A stretch of DNA of 64,000 nt from a bacterium (GTDB taxonomy: Bacteria; Chloroflexota; Dehalococcoidia; Tepidiformales; Tepidiformaceae), in the NCBI GenBank assembly GCA_003577245.1, contig QEVS01000011.1, positions 1 through 64,000 of the forward strand, read 5' to 3'. The first letter of the stretch is position 1; every line of letters starts with the position of its first letter. Positions 22,893 through 31,920 of this stretch are shown here, piece after piece. The notes under the pieces were generated by a model. It was not told where the DNA came from. It saw only the letters and a program-made list of their open reading frames with translations, and searched no databases. The position numbers and the translations under genes are program-made.

Positions 22893-24088
22893 GTGTGGTA
22901 GTCGGCGTTGATCTTGACGTAGTCCTCGGTCAGGTCGCACCCCCAGCCATTGGCCATGCCATCGCCCACGCCGAGGTCCACCTCGATGCTGACCGTATCG
23001 CCCTGCATATCCGAGGCTACCCGCGCCGGGTCGAATTCGGTGGGACGTTCGTCTTCGAACACCCGGTGTCCGCAGAGCGTTACCGTCATCCGCGGTTCGG
23101 AGACGGCGACCGGCGATCGTCCTACGACCGCCACGATCCTTCCCCAGTTTGGGTCCGCACCATAGACCGCGCTCTTGAGCAGGTAGGAGGTGGTCAGCTC
23201 GCGGACGAGCTGGCGGGCCTCGTGGACAGAAGCTGCGCCCCGGACGGAGACCTCCATGAGCCTGGTCGCGCCCTCGCCATCCCGGGCTATCTCCTTCGCC
23301 AGGTAGATGCAGAGGGTCTCAACCGCTAAGGCGAACTCTGCTGCGTAGGGCGTCCCCTCGCGAATGGTCTCTCCGCCGGCGAGGCCATTTGCCAGGAGGA
23401 TGGCGGTGTCGCTGGGGCTGGTATCGCCATCGACAGAGACCAGGTTGAACGAGAGGTCCACGGCCCGGCTCAGGCATTGCTGCAGGAAAGCCTGCTCCAC
23501 CGGCGCGTCGGTGGTGAGGAAGGCGAGCATGGTCGCCATGTTGGGATGGATCATCCCCGAACCCTTGCAGCAGCCGCCCAGGGTGTAGGGGCCGAAGCGC
23601 AGAGCTGCGTGCTTCGGGCGGGTGTCGGTGGTCATGATGGCGCGGGCGAACTCCGGCCCGGCGGCGGTCGTCAGCCGCACCGCGTCAACGCCCGGTTCGA
23701 TCTTCTCCATGGGCAGGAAGTGGCCGATGACACCCGTGCTGCAGACCAGGACGTCAGCCGGCGGGATGCCCAGGCGCCGGGCGACAAGGTCCGCCATGCG
23801 GCGCGCATCGGTGATGCCGCGCTGGCCGGTGCTCGAGTTGGCGACGCCGCTGTTCACGATGATGGCCTGCGCGCGTCCATCGGCCAGGTGGGCCCGGTTC
23901 ACGTCGATTGCAGGGGAGTGGAGCCTGTTCTTCGTGAAGGTGGCAGCAGCCGTGCAGATCCTATCCGAAGCAAGAATCGCCAGGTCGAGCTTGTCTTCCC
24001 CGTAGGTCTTGATGCCCGCAAAGACGGCACCGGCCGCAAACCCCCGCGGCGACGTGGCGGAGCCATTCAAGTCCAATTCCAGCGTCAC
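22889..24088 (-). CDS. argJ: Bifunctional glutamate N-acetyltransferase / ornithine acetyltransferase
   Basis: A 399-residue ArgJ that recycles the acetyl group from acetylornithine to glutamate. The self-cleavage region GSGMIHPNMATMLAFLTTDA contains the nucleophilic threonine after NMA, and GGCCKGSG supplies the oxyanion hole. C-terminal blocks such as DPNWGRIVAVVGRS and EVDLGVGDGMANGWGCDLT are also present. Presence of ArgJ means the cyclic acetyl pathway is used, so no separate ArgE is needed here. It overlaps argC upstream and argB downstream by four bases each. Confidence 0.95.
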   Translation of the reverse strand: MTLELDLNGSATSPRGFAAGAVFAGIKTYGEDKLDLAILASDRICTAAATFTKNRLHSPAIDVNRAHLADGRAQAIIVNSGVANSSTGQRGITDARRMADLVARRLGIPPADVLVCSTGVIGHFLPMEKIEPGVDAVRLTTAAGPEFARAIMTTDTRPKHAALRFGPYTLGGCCKGSGMIHPNMATMLAFLTTDAPVEQAFLQQCLSRAVDLSFNLVSVDGDTSPSDTAILLANGLAGGETIREGTPYAAEFALAVETLCIYLAKEIARDGEGATRLMEVSVRGAASVHEARQLVRELTTSYLLKSAVYGADPNWGRIVAVVGRSPVAVSEPRMTVTLCGHRVFEDERPTEFDPARVASDMQGDTVSIEVDLGVGDGMANGWGCDLTEDYVKINADYHT

Positions 24089-25110
24089 GGATAGACCGCC
24101 GGGAGGCTGAGCCCCTCCACCTGCGGAAGTCCGAGCATCAGGTTCATGTTCTCGATGGCCTGGCCCGCGGCTCCCTTGCCGAGGTTATCGAGCACCCCTA
24201 TGGCCACCAGCATGCCGTTCCGCTCATCGACCACAGGGTGGACAAGGCAACTGTTGGAACCGAGGGTGTGCTTGGTGTGCGGAGGCTGGCCCGACACACT
24301 GGTGAACGGCGCCTCGCGATAGAAGTCGCGGTAGATGCCCATCACCTCGGCGCCGGTGACGCTTCGGCGAAGCGGGGCATAGCACGTGGCGTGGATCCCG
24401 CGGGTCATCGGTACCAGGTGGGGAGTGAAGGTAACCCTCACGGCCGGCCCGCCGCCCAGGCTGGATAGCTCCTGCGCGATTTCGGGCTGGTGGTTGTGGT
24501 TCGCCACCTTGTAGGCCGAGACATCCTCGTTCACATCGGCGTAACTATAGCCTCCGCCCGTGCCGCGGCCGGCGCCGGAGATTCCCGACTTGGCATCGAC
24601 CACGACTGTCTCTTCCACCAGGCCGCAGGCGACCGCGGGAGCGAGCGCCAGGATGGAGGCGGCGGGATAGCACCCCGGATTCGCCACGAGCAGGGCCCCG
24701 GCAATGCGGTCCCGGTTGATCTCCGGGAGCCCGTAGACGGCCCCGGCAAGCAGGTCGGGCGCCGGGTGCGGCTGGCCGAACCACGCCTGGAACTCGGCCG
24801 GGTCCTTGAGGCGAAAATCCGCGGCGATGTCGATCACGGGGATTCCCGAACGGACGAAGGGCGCGCAGGCGGCAGCGCTGGCGGCCGTCGGCAGAGCCGA
24901 CATGACGATGTCGACGTCGCCCGTGATCTCTTCGTCCACACGGAGGTCACCATAGACAGACAGGCTGGGAAACGCCTCGCCAAGCAGCTGGCCCGCAAGA
25001 GAGCGCCCGGTGGCTGAGGTCAGGCGGGCAGACGGGTGGTTCCAGAGCAGGCGCGCGGCCTCCATGCCGGCGAACCCTGTGACGTTGATGATCCCGACCC
25101 TGTAGCTCAT
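24085..25110 (-). CDS. argC: N-acetyl-gamma-glutamyl-phosphate reductase
   Basis: A 341-residue NADPH-dependent reductase producing N-acetylglutamate semialdehyde. The N-terminal Rossmann loop is VGIINVTGFAGMEAARLL, the catalytic Cys lies in VANPGCYPAASILALAP, and the substrate region includes GISGAGRGTG and PHLVPMTRGIHATCY. I start at ATG 25110 (SYRVGI) rather than 12 codons upstream, where no ribosome site exists. It opens the arg cluster and is divergent from the metallo-hydrolase gene, sharing a 90-bp intergenic region. Confidence 0.95.
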   Translation of the reverse strand: MSYRVGIINVTGFAGMEAARLLWNHPSARLTSATGRSLAGQLLGEAFPSLSVYGDLRVDEEITGDVDIVMSALPTAASAAACAPFVRSGIPVIDIAADFRLKDPAEFQAWFGQPHPAPDLLAGAVYGLPEINRDRIAGALLVANPGCYPAASILALAPAVACGLVEETVVVDAKSGISGAGRGTGGGYSYADVNEDVSAYKVANHNHQPEIAQELSSLGGGPAVRVTFTPHLVPMTRGIHATCYAPLRRSVTGAEVMGIYRDFYREAPFTSVSGQPPHTKHTLGSNSCLVHPVVDERNGMLVAIGVLDNLGKGAAGQAIENMNLMLGLPQVEGLSLPAVYP

Positions 25111-25188
25111 GGATTGATTGTGCGTGCGGAGCGCAAATGAATCCACCAGGGACGTGCAGGCGGCAATGCCCGGTTCGCCTGCCTGCCT

Positions 25189-25194
25189 TAGAGT
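25189..25194 (+). promoter_or_regulatory. -10 box exactly 6 nt before the metallo-hydrolase start
   Basis: TAGAGT at 25189-25194 is followed by six bases and then ATG 25201. No Shine-Dalgarno sequence is present. This is the spacing expected for a leaderless transcript that begins at or next to the start codon. No clear -35 box is visible. Confidence 0.45.
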
Positions 25195-25200
25195 TGGCTT

Positions 25201-25932
25201 ATGTCCGAACTCTCACTCTCATTTGTCGGGACGGGGAACGCCTTTGCGCCCGGCGGCCTGTGCTGGAACGGCTTCCTGGTGAACGGCCGCTACCTTTTCG
25301 AAGCGCCGCCCCAGGCGCTCATGTCACTGCGACAAGAAGGCGTGGACCCCAACGACCTCGATGCCGTGGTGGTGAGTCACCACCACGCGGATCACTTCCT
25401 GGGTTTGCCGTTCTTGCTCCTTTACTGGAAGTACCAGGGACGCACACGGCCGGTGAGGATCGTCGGGCCCCCGGAAACCAGGGAGGTCATGGAGCAGGTG
25501 ACGGAACGCACGTACCCCTCGCTCTTCGAAGTCAGCTATGAGATCGAATGGCTCGTGGCCGAACCCGGGAAAGACCTCCACCTTTCCGGTCTTCAGCTCC
25601 ACCCGGTCGAAGTGAAGCACGATGACAAGCTCATAATGAGCCTCGGCTATGCCTGCACCTTGAACGGCAAGCGCTTTGGATATACGGGCGATACTGCGAT
25701 TTGCGACGGCGTGCTGGACCTGGCCCGGCACAGCCAGGTGCTTGTCAGTGAATGCGCGTCGCGCGCCAGCAGCGTTCCCATCCACATGAACCTCGTGGAT
25801 GACATGCCCGTGGTGCGGGCGGCGTTGAACCCCGACTCGACGCTGCTCCTGACCCACATCGACAGCGATGTCGATAGCAACGGACTGCCCAACACGCTCG
25901 TTGCCCGGGACCACCAGACCTATCGCTTCTGA
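25201..25932 (+). CDS. MBL-fold metal-dependent hydrolase (RNase Z-like)
   Basis: A 243-residue metallo-beta-lactamase-fold protein. The metal site VVVSHHHADHFLGLPF (HxHxDH) near residue 59, the later GYTGDTAICDGV with its bridging Asp, and LLLTHIDSD with the last His are all present. It resembles RNase Z/ElaC-like and lactonase-like members but lacks the long exosite arm of RNase Z, so tRNA processing is unlikely. It has no signal peptide and acts in the cytoplasm. It probably starts from its own leaderless promoter and is divergent from argC. Confidence 0.85.
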   Translation: MSELSLSFVGTGNAFAPGGLCWNGFLVNGRYLFEAPPQALMSLRQEGVDPNDLDAVVVSHHHADHFLGLPFLLLYWKYQGRTRPVRIVGPPETREVMEQVTERTYPSLFEVSYEIEWLVAEPGKDLHLSGLQLHPVEVKHDDKLIMSLGYACTLNGKRFGYTGDTAICDGVLDLARHSQVLVSECASRASSVPIHMNLVDDMPVVRAALNPDSTLLLTHIDSDVDSNGLPNTLVARDHQTYRF

Positions 25933-25994
25933 CAGCGTGCCGGTTTGGCCGGCCACCCGGCGATCGTTAAGATCTGCGAAACTCGGGAGTAGAC

Positions 25995-27176
25995 ATGGCA
26001 CATCCACTGCGTGGCGCAACCGCCATCACGGGACTCGGCATGACGCCCATGGGGCGCGTCTTTGACAGGTCCGCCACTGAGCTCGCCGCAGACGCGATAG
26101 CGCTTGCCATCGCCGATGCCGGGCTTCGCAAGGCGGAGATCGATGGCCTGCTTATCAACTCGGGGGTCAGCCAGGGGCTGACGCTCGGGTTGCAGAACTA
26201 CTGTGGCTTCGCGGACCTCAAGCTGCTGAACCTCATGAACGCCGCGGGCTCGACGGCCGCGCAGATGGTGCAGTACGCATCGATGGCCATTTCTGCCGGG
26301 ATGGCAAGGAACGTCGTCTGCGTGTTCGCCGATACGCCGCTGAGCGAGGGGAAGTCATCGGGGACAGCCTATGGCATGCGCGCCAACGCCCCTTCGCGCC
26401 CTCGCGGCATGGTCGGCCTCTACACAGCATCGGGCTACTTCGGGGCAAACACACCCTACGCGCTGGCGGCAAGGCGCCACATGGACCTCTACGGGACAAA
26501 GCAGGACCACTTCGGCGAGATAGCGGTCTCGCAACGGCAATGGGCGGTGATGAACCCCCTTGCCCAGTTGCGCGACCCGATAACCATGGAGGACTACCAC
26601 GCCTCGCGCTGGATAGTCGAGCCGCTGCACCTCCTCGACTGCTGCCTGGTCTCGAACGGCGCCGTCGCGGTGATCGTCAGTCCGGCGAGCGAAGCGAAGG
26701 ATTTGCGCCAGCCACCCGTTTACATCCATGGCATGGGGCAGGGCCACCCGGGCGATGACAACCGCGCCGGGAGCAACTGGGAGACCGAGACGGGGGCACG
26801 GATTGCAGCACGCACGGCCTTCGCCATGGCGGGGATTGGCCCCGCCGATGTGGACATCTGTGAGCTGTACGACTGCTACACCTACACCGTCCTTGTAACC
26901 CTTGAAGACTACGGCTTCTGCAAGAAGGGCGAAGGCGGGCCGTTCGTGGAAGGCGGGCGGCTTGGGCCGGGGGGTTCGCTCCCCACCAATACCGGCGGGG
27001 GAGAGCTTTCGGCCTACTACATGTGGGGCATGACCCCCTTGAGCGAGGCCATCATCCAGGGCAGAGGCGCAGGCGGAGAGCGCCAGGTGGCCAAGAACAA
27101 CGTGATTCTCTGCACCGGGAACGGGGGCAACCTCAGCTACCACGGCTGCCTCATTCTCAGCCCGCACGCTTCTTAG
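25995..27176 (+). CDS. Thiolase-family protein (SCP-x/lipid-transfer type)
   Basis: A 393-residue thiolase-fold protein. AITGLGMTPMGRVFDRSATE at the N-terminus, CELYDCYTYTVLVTLEDYGF near residue 296, and the closing NTGGGELSAYYMWGMTPLSE and CTGNGGNLSYHGCLIL segments are characteristic of the acetyl-CoA-acetyltransferase-like SCP-x group. The usual N-terminal active-site Cys is not evident in the expected VxSGSGS context, as is often the case in this subgroup. These proteins pair with a DUF35 zinc-ribbon partner, which follows here after 10 bp, and take part in side-chain or aromatic CoA thiolysis. Confidence 0.85.
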   Translation: MAHPLRGATAITGLGMTPMGRVFDRSATELAADAIALAIADAGLRKAEIDGLLINSGVSQGLTLGLQNYCGFADLKLLNLMNAAGSTAAQMVQYASMAISAGMARNVVCVFADTPLSEGKSSGTAYGMRANAPSRPRGMVGLYTASGYFGANTPYALAARRHMDLYGTKQDHFGEIAVSQRQWAVMNPLAQLRDPITMEDYHASRWIVEPLHLLDCCLVSNGAVAVIVSPASEAKDLRQPPVYIHGMGQGHPGDDNRAGSNWETETGARIAARTAFAMAGIGPADVDICELYDCYTYTVLVTLEDYGFCKKGEGGPFVEGGRLGPGGSLPTNTGGGELSAYYMWGMTPLSEAIIQGRGAGGERQVAKNNVILCTGNGGNLSYHGCLILSPHAS

Positions 27177-27186
27177 GAGTGGGAGA

Positions 27187-27600
27187 TTGACACAGGAAAC
27201 GGCTATTCCAAAACCACTGCCCGTGCCCGACGAAGCTTCCCGTCCGTTCTTCGAAGGCGCCCGGGCAGGACGCCTGATGCTCATGAGGTGCCTCGCCTGT
27301 GGCACGCTCCGCCTTCCCTCGCGCCGCCACTGTGACCGTTGCCTCTCGCCCGAGGTCGAATGGGTGGCCGCCAGCGGACGTGGCCGCGTGCGCACTTTCG
27401 GCATCATGCACCAGCGCTATCATCCCGCGTTCGCGGACGACATCCCCTACAACGTGACCGTTGTAGAGCTCGAAGAGGGGCCACGCCTTCCGGCCAACAT
27501 CATCGGCATCCCCAACAGCGAACTGCGCGTGGGAATGGAGGTGGTGGTCGACTGGGAACACCACGAGGACGTGACAATTCCGAAGTTCCGGCCCGCGTGA
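27187..27600 (+). CDS. Zn-ribbon/OB-fold (DUF35) partner of the thiolase
   Basis: A 137-residue protein with an N-terminal helix (DEASRPFFEGARAGRLMLMR), a rubredoxin-like ribbon with CLACGTLRLPSRRHCDRCLS, and an OB fold from about residue 65. DUF35 proteins bind acyl-CoA and form complexes with SCP-x thiolases, hydratases or aldolases. The start is TTG 27187 with AGGAG at 27175-27179, which overlaps the thiolase stop region. The adjacent genes almost certainly make one complex. Confidence 0.88.
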   Translation: MTQETAIPKPLPVPDEASRPFFEGARAGRLMLMRCLACGTLRLPSRRHCDRCLSPEVEWVAASGRGRVRTFGIMHQRYHPAFADDIPYNVTVVELEEGPRLPANIIGIPNSELRVGMEVVVDWEHHEDVTIPKFRPA

Positions 27601-27725
27601 CGCCGGGTTGCGAGGGCCGCCCGGGTCAGGTGCCGGGCTCGAAGCTGGCTGTTATCACGCTTATGACAACCGCTCGTCTTAACACTTGACCGTTCGTTAC
27701 ACTGTCCTCGAACCATGAGGGAACT
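27601..27725. other. Intergenic region before the VOC gene
   Basis: This lower-GC stretch of 125 bp contains TTGACC (27688-27693) and TACACT (27700-27705), but their spacing is only 6 bp, so they do not form one standard promoter. TACACT may act as a -10 box about 20 bp before the VOC ATG. Confidence 0.3.
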
Positions 27726-28130
27726 ATGAACACGGACGGCGGCCTGGGCATCACCCTGTGGACAACCGACATACCGGCGATGGCCGGGTTTCTCCACACG
27801 GTGGCCGGCCTCGAGGTGGAGGAGCTCCACCCCGGCTATGCTTCGCTCCGTGCCAACGGCGCTCGCATTCTGCTCCACGCCGACGAGGCGTACCGGGGGC
27901 ACCCGTGGTATGAGGCACTCAGGCGTGAAGGGGTGGCGCGCGGGATTGGTGCGGAAATGCGCTTTCAGGTGGCCGATGCCAGCGCCGCCTATGGGGCGGC
28001 CCTGCGCGCCGGCGGCCTGGCCATCCAGCCGCCCTACTCGCAGGACGGCATCGACGAGTGCCAGGTCATGGGGCCGGACGGCTTCCTCTTCGCCCTCTGG
28101 TCAGAGGCAGCCGGGGAGCCACAGACTTAA
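27726..28130 (+). CDS. VOC-superfamily (glyoxalase-like) protein
   Basis: A 134-residue protein with the two beta-alpha-beta-beta-beta modules of vicinal-oxygen-chelate proteins: GITLWTTDIPAMAGFLHTVA and GLEVEELHPGYASLR in the first half, and EMRFQVADASAAYGAALRAG with VMGPDGFLFALW in the second. The usual metal ligands (His/Glu) are not all recognisable, so the enzyme could be a lyase, a dioxygenase or a binding or resistance protein. GAGGG precedes the ATG. It lies alone between the DUF35 gene and a small orphan gene. Confidence 0.8.
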   Translation: MNTDGGLGITLWTTDIPAMAGFLHTVAGLEVEELHPGYASLRANGARILLHADEAYRGHPWYEALRREGVARGIGAEMRFQVADASAAYGAALRAGGLAIQPPYSQDGIDECQVMGPDGFLFALWSEAAGEPQT

Positions 28131-28142
28131 CAAACTCTTTCC

Positions 28143-28171
28143 TTGTTTAATTGGTGCCAAAGGTATATGAT
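28143..28171 (+). promoter_or_regulatory. Sigma-70-type promoter of the small orphan gene
   Basis: TTGTTT (28143-28148) and TATGAT (28166-28171) are separated by exactly 17 bp. The surrounding DNA is unusually A/T-rich for this genome. Transcription would start near 28178, giving a leader of about 28 nt with an AGGAGGG ribosome site at 28193-28199 before ATG 28206. Confidence 0.65.
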
Positions 28172-28205
28172 CAGGGAGGCAATCAAAGTCCATAGGAGGG
28201 TCTGA

Positions 28206-28403
28206 ATGATCATCGACCCAATCACGGTGCAGGCTTTCCAGCCATCCACAAGCATCAGCCTTGAAGCACGCTACCGGGCTGAGTTCGCCCGCAAGACCCG
28301 CAATTCGAAGCCGGGGCCGCGTGCAATCCGAATCCAGCCCGATGCCGACTCGATCCGCGCGCGCTGGCTGGCTAACGCCGGCAGGTTCGTTCGCCTGGCC
28401 TGA
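28206..28403 (+). CDS. Small basic protein with strong expression signals (orphan)
   Basis: A 65-residue, very basic protein (many Arg) with no Cys, signal peptide or membrane segment. I do not recognise it. It has the clearest promoter in the window, a perfect AGGAGGG ribosome site, and a downstream hairpin terminator, so it is likely expressed at a high level. The central Arg/Lys-rich part (RYRAEFARKTRNSKPGPRA) looks suited to nucleic-acid or ribosome binding, which is speculation. An alternative is that the transcript itself is the functional molecule and the ORF incidental. Confidence 0.6.
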   Translation: MIIDPITVQAFQPSTSISLEARYRAEFARKTRNSKPGPRAIRIQPDADSIRARWLANAGRFVRLA

Positions 28404-28440
28404 TTCCAGCCGCGCAACCAGCAGCATTGGCTCAAAAAGC

Positions 28441-28468
28441 GAGAAGACGGCCCCGGGGCCGTCTTCTC
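28441..28468. terminator. Bidirectional palindromic terminator
   Basis: A 28-base perfect palindrome (GAGAAGACGGCCCC and its complement) lies between the small orphan gene and the convergent FtsX gene, which stops at 28495. On the minus strand it is followed by GCTTTTTG, a proper T run for the ABC operon. On the plus strand the following sequence is ATTTCC, which is weaker. Confidence 0.8.
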
Positions 28469-28494
28469 ATTTCCGCCTTGTGGGTGGCCGGGCG

Positions 28495-31400
28495 TCACTC
28501 GTAGCGCAGGGCCTCGGCCACGGGTACGCGTGAGGCGCTGCGTGCGGGCAAGAACGTCATCAGCATCGACGCCCCGAAGGCAAGAACCGAGATCCCTGCG
28601 AGGCTGAGCCAGGGCACGGTGAAGCCGGCGTCCTTTGATTCCTGGCCAACGCTGCCGCTCGTAAAGAGCACCCACGACAGCGAAACCCCGAGCAGCAACC
28701 CGAGGAGAACGCCAGAGGCAGCGACAAATCCCGACTCCAGCAGGAAGCTCAGGGCGACCATGCCCCGCTTGTAGCCAATCGCGCGCAACATGCCGATCTG
28801 CTGGCGCCGCTCAACCACGGCACGCGAAGCCACGACACCCAGCGCGGCGATGCCAACGATGAGCCCCAGCCCCATGAACCCCTGGAAGACGAGCATAAAG
28901 GCGTTGGATGTGGCCTGCTGATCGTCGAGCACCTTCTGCAACGACTCGGCAGAGGCCGTCACAAGCGCCGACTCGAGGCTCTTAGCGTAGTCACGAGAGC
29001 TTGTCCCGGGCTCTAGCGAGAGGAAATACGCCTGGCCCTTCGCATCGGGATAGGCGGTGGCGAGGGTCTCCTTCGCAACGAAGATCCCGGGCCAGAACGT
29101 GGCTCCCGCCTCCTTCACCTGTCCAATCACTGTGACGGTGGTGATGGTGCCGGAACCGGGGTCTCGGAGATCGAGGGTGAAAGGCTCGAAGCCGTCGGTG
29201 AGTGGATTGAGGCGAACAAGGTCGCCGAAGCCAGCGGGGCCCTCGAACCCTTCCGGCTCGGCCGTGATCTGAGCGGGAAGGACGGCCAGCGCCGGGTTGG
29301 CCGCAAGCGCCTCCCAGATGGCGCGGTCATTTTCGAAACCGGCCGCGCGAACCTTCATCGGCAGATCGGTATTGAGGAGGAAGCCCCGGTCGGCGCCAAG
29401 GACCGCGAATTGACCGAACTCCTTCACTTCGCCGTCGCTGTTCTCAATCCGGTCACGGTTCTGGACTTCGGCTTCGAAGGCGTAGGCAATGCGGTTTTCG
29501 CCGATGGCCGTGATTGGGCCAGTATCGACGCCCGCGCTTGAGATTGTGGCGGGGAGGTCGGTTATAGGGTTGTTGGGGTTGACCAGCAGCTGCACATCCC
29601 AGCCCCCGCGCGCATCGTCGTTGAGGAAGACCCGCTCGAAGTTGCTGTTGAGGGTGGAGTTCACCACGAGGGCGAACATGATGAGGCCGATCATGGCCAT
29701 GGTCATCCCGGTCCGGAATCGCGATGTGAGAGGGTAGGCCACGGCCGTCTTCATCGCGGGCATGATCCGCCCAAAGCGCGAACCGAGCCTTTCGACGACC
29801 GGCAAGGTCACGTCGGCGTTGTAGACGACGATGAAGACGCCGCAGGTGACCATCGCAACGCCGCTCAGGAAGAACATCTCGATGTCGCCCTCGAGCGGTC
29901 CCACAAGCCACTCCAGCTTCTTTCCGGGGACGAGGTACCAGAGCGTGAGCAGCCCGGCACTGACCGCCGTAAAGGTGAGGCGCTCGTGGATGTGGAAGTA
30001 GCGGAGGGTGGCAGCTGCCCAGAACAGCACAAGCGAAACCCCGCCGGCAAAGAGGAACATCTCGTTGGATTCGAGTCCCCACTGCACCATGAGGGCGCCC
30101 ATGACGGCGCCGACGGTGCCGAATGCCACGCTCCAGGCCACGGCCCGGCCGCGCGTCTGCAGTGCGGAGAGCACAACGCCGAGGGGGGCAAGGACAATGC
30201 CGAGGATGAGGAGCCACGACGGCATGGATTCCGGCTTCCGGTCGCGCGTGAGGCGCACGAGCAGGAGTGCCAGCGAGTACCCGGCGATGATCAGGAGCCC
30301 GAACGGAAAGGTGAAGACCCCGAGTATGAAAGGCCAGGCGGGGGCGCGTTCGCCGGGCTTGCGGTCGCCGGCGGGGGCGCCGAAGTTGTGGCCTCGAAGC
30401 ATGCCCAGCCACGGGCCCGGCAGGCCAACCAGAGCAGCAACAAGAAAGAGCGGCGCCTGTTCGGTGAAACGGAGCGCCGCCAGCAGCGAAATCGCCGTGA
30501 TGCCGCCGGCTACAACCCCGTTCAGGACGGCGCGGGAGTAGCCCAGCCAGGTGGCCCTTTCGGGGTTGAGCGGATGCGACTCGGGGAGGTCGCGAATGGC
30601 GGCAACGATGTTGAGCCGGCTCGCCCGCCACGATGACACGAATATGACGATGAAGGTGGCAATCAGCCCCAGGCAGAACGAGACCACGAGGCTTCGCAGG
30701 GTGAAGGTCACGCTCAGGTCGAGGCCGATTTCTCCGGCGGCCGCCCTTTCGAGAACGGCCATCATGACGAAGGTCACCCCCAGGCCGGCGACGAGGCCCA
30801 CAACGGCCGACCCGAGGTCGTAACCCATGCCTTCGGCCAGGAACGATTCAACCAGCTGCCGGCGCTTGGCCCCCACCGCCCGCGCCATGCCCATCTCGGG
30901 CTTACGCTCTGCGGCCAGCATGACAAAGATGAGGAAGATCAAGAGCACACCCGCCGCGATGGAGAAGAGCCCCAGCACAATGAAGAAGGTGAGGAGAATG
31001 TTGCCGAAGAACTCGGCCATCTCAACGCCGTCCTTCTTGAAGGCGTCCACCCGGTAGGGCTCGCCTTCAAGGGCCGCCTCAAGCTTGGCGGTGGCCGCAT
31101 CCGATCGGTTGAGACCGCTTTTCACCCCGCCGTGGTTGGAAACAAACACGCCGTCGGCGTTCTCGCCCTTTGCCGTGAGCTTGCTCAGGAACTCGAAGTT
31201 CGCGGCTGCTCCTTCCACTTTCTCAAACTGGAAAGCGCCGCCAAGCACCTGGCTGGGGACGATCGCGGTGACGGTGAGAGGGACCGGCGAACCCTGGTAG
31301 AAGATGAGCACCTGGTCCCCGACCGCTGCGTCGATCTCTTCGGCGAGGTCCTCGTTCACGGCAAGGTCGCCGGCGCCGAGCGTGACGGCACGCCCCGAAA

Positions 31401-31917
31401 GGTCTCGCAGCCCGCCCAGCGCCGCCGTATCGGCAGGGCGGAAGGCCACGATGCGGGCGGCCGACTCGTTGAGCCGGGTGCGGGTGTTCTGGATTGGCAG
31501 CTGTTCCGTCAGGAACGGGAGGAACGCCTGGATGTCCTCGTCGCCAGAGAACTGCTCCCGCAATTGATCGACCCGCGACAGCGGGATGACCTGCCTGTCG
31601 GCGGGAGCGGCTTCCTTTTCGGTATCCCAGGCGATGTACTCATCGGCTTCGCCCGCCATCTTGTAGATCTGGGAGGTGATGCTTGAGGTGAGCGTATCGC
31701 CCGTGCCGAAGGCGGCCGTAATTATGAGCGTCGAAAGCATCAGGCCGATGATGATGAGCGTGGTCTGCGCCTTGCGCCGGGGGATGTTCCGAAGGCCCAT
31801 CTTGAACATCACGGGATTGCGCACCGCGATGAAGGCGATCAGCACCAGGATGGCCGCAGTCACCACGAGGCAGCCCGCCGCGATGTACGTCATGGAAAGT
31901 CCGAAGATGTCGTTCAT
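28495..31917 (-). CDS. Large ABC transporter permease with two FtsX domains
   Basis: A 1140-residue membrane protein. It has an N-terminal membrane segment and a periplasmic MacB-like domain with RNIPRRKAQTTLIIIGLMLS, a first FtsX bundle at about residues 310-440 containing AERKPEMGMARAVGAKRRQL, and a long central part with many hydrophobic helices (about 460-720). A second MacB-like extracellular domain follows, and the last FtsX bundle contains ERRQQIGMLRAIGYKRGMVA (about 1015-1130). This is a fused full-length permease, as in MacB-type mechanotransmission or lipoprotein-release systems. Its start is 3 bp after the ATPase gene. The cargo is unknown. Confidence 0.9.
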   Translation of the reverse strand: MNDIFGLSMTYIAAGCLVVTAAILVLIAFIAVRNPVMFKMGLRNIPRRKAQTTLIIIGLMLSTLIITAAFGTGDTLTSSITSQIYKMAGEADEYIAWDTEKEAAPADRQVIPLSRVDQLREQFSGDEDIQAFLPFLTEQLPIQNTRTRLNESAARIVAFRPADTAALGGLRDLSGRAVTLGAGDLAVNEDLAEEIDAAVGDQVLIFYQGSPVPLTVTAIVPSQVLGGAFQFEKVEGAAANFEFLSKLTAKGENADGVFVSNHGGVKSGLNRSDAATAKLEAALEGEPYRVDAFKKDGVEMAEFFGNILLTFFIVLGLFSIAAGVLLIFLIFVMLAAERKPEMGMARAVGAKRRQLVESFLAEGMGYDLGSAVVGLVAGLGVTFVMMAVLERAAAGEIGLDLSVTFTLRSLVVSFCLGLIATFIVIFVSSWRASRLNIVAAIRDLPESHPLNPERATWLGYSRAVLNGVVAGGITAISLLAALRFTEQAPLFLVAALVGLPGPWLGMLRGHNFGAPAGDRKPGERAPAWPFILGVFTFPFGLLIIAGYSLALLLVRLTRDRKPESMPSWLLILGIVLAPLGVVLSALQTRGRAVAWSVAFGTVGAVMGALMVQWGLESNEMFLFAGGVSLVLFWAAATLRYFHIHERLTFTAVSAGLLTLWYLVPGKKLEWLVGPLEGDIEMFFLSGVAMVTCGVFIVVYNADVTLPVVERLGSRFGRIMPAMKTAVAYPLTSRFRTGMTMAMIGLIMFALVVNSTLNSNFERVFLNDDARGGWDVQLLVNPNNPITDLPATISSAGVDTGPITAIGENRIAYAFEAEVQNRDRIENSDGEVKEFGQFAVLGADRGFLLNTDLPMKVRAAGFENDRAIWEALAANPALAVLPAQITAEPEGFEGPAGFGDLVRLNPLTDGFEPFTLDLRDPGSGTITTVTVIGQVKEAGATFWPGIFVAKETLATAYPDAKGQAYFLSLEPGTSSRDYAKSLESALVTASAESLQKVLDDQQATSNAFMLVFQGFMGLGLIVGIAALGVVASRAVVERRQQIGMLRAIGYKRGMVALSFLLESGFVAASGVLLGLLLGVSLSWVLFTSGSVGQESKDAGFTVPWLSLAGISVLAFGASMLMTFLPARSASRVPVAEALRYE

Positions 31918-31920
31918 GCG

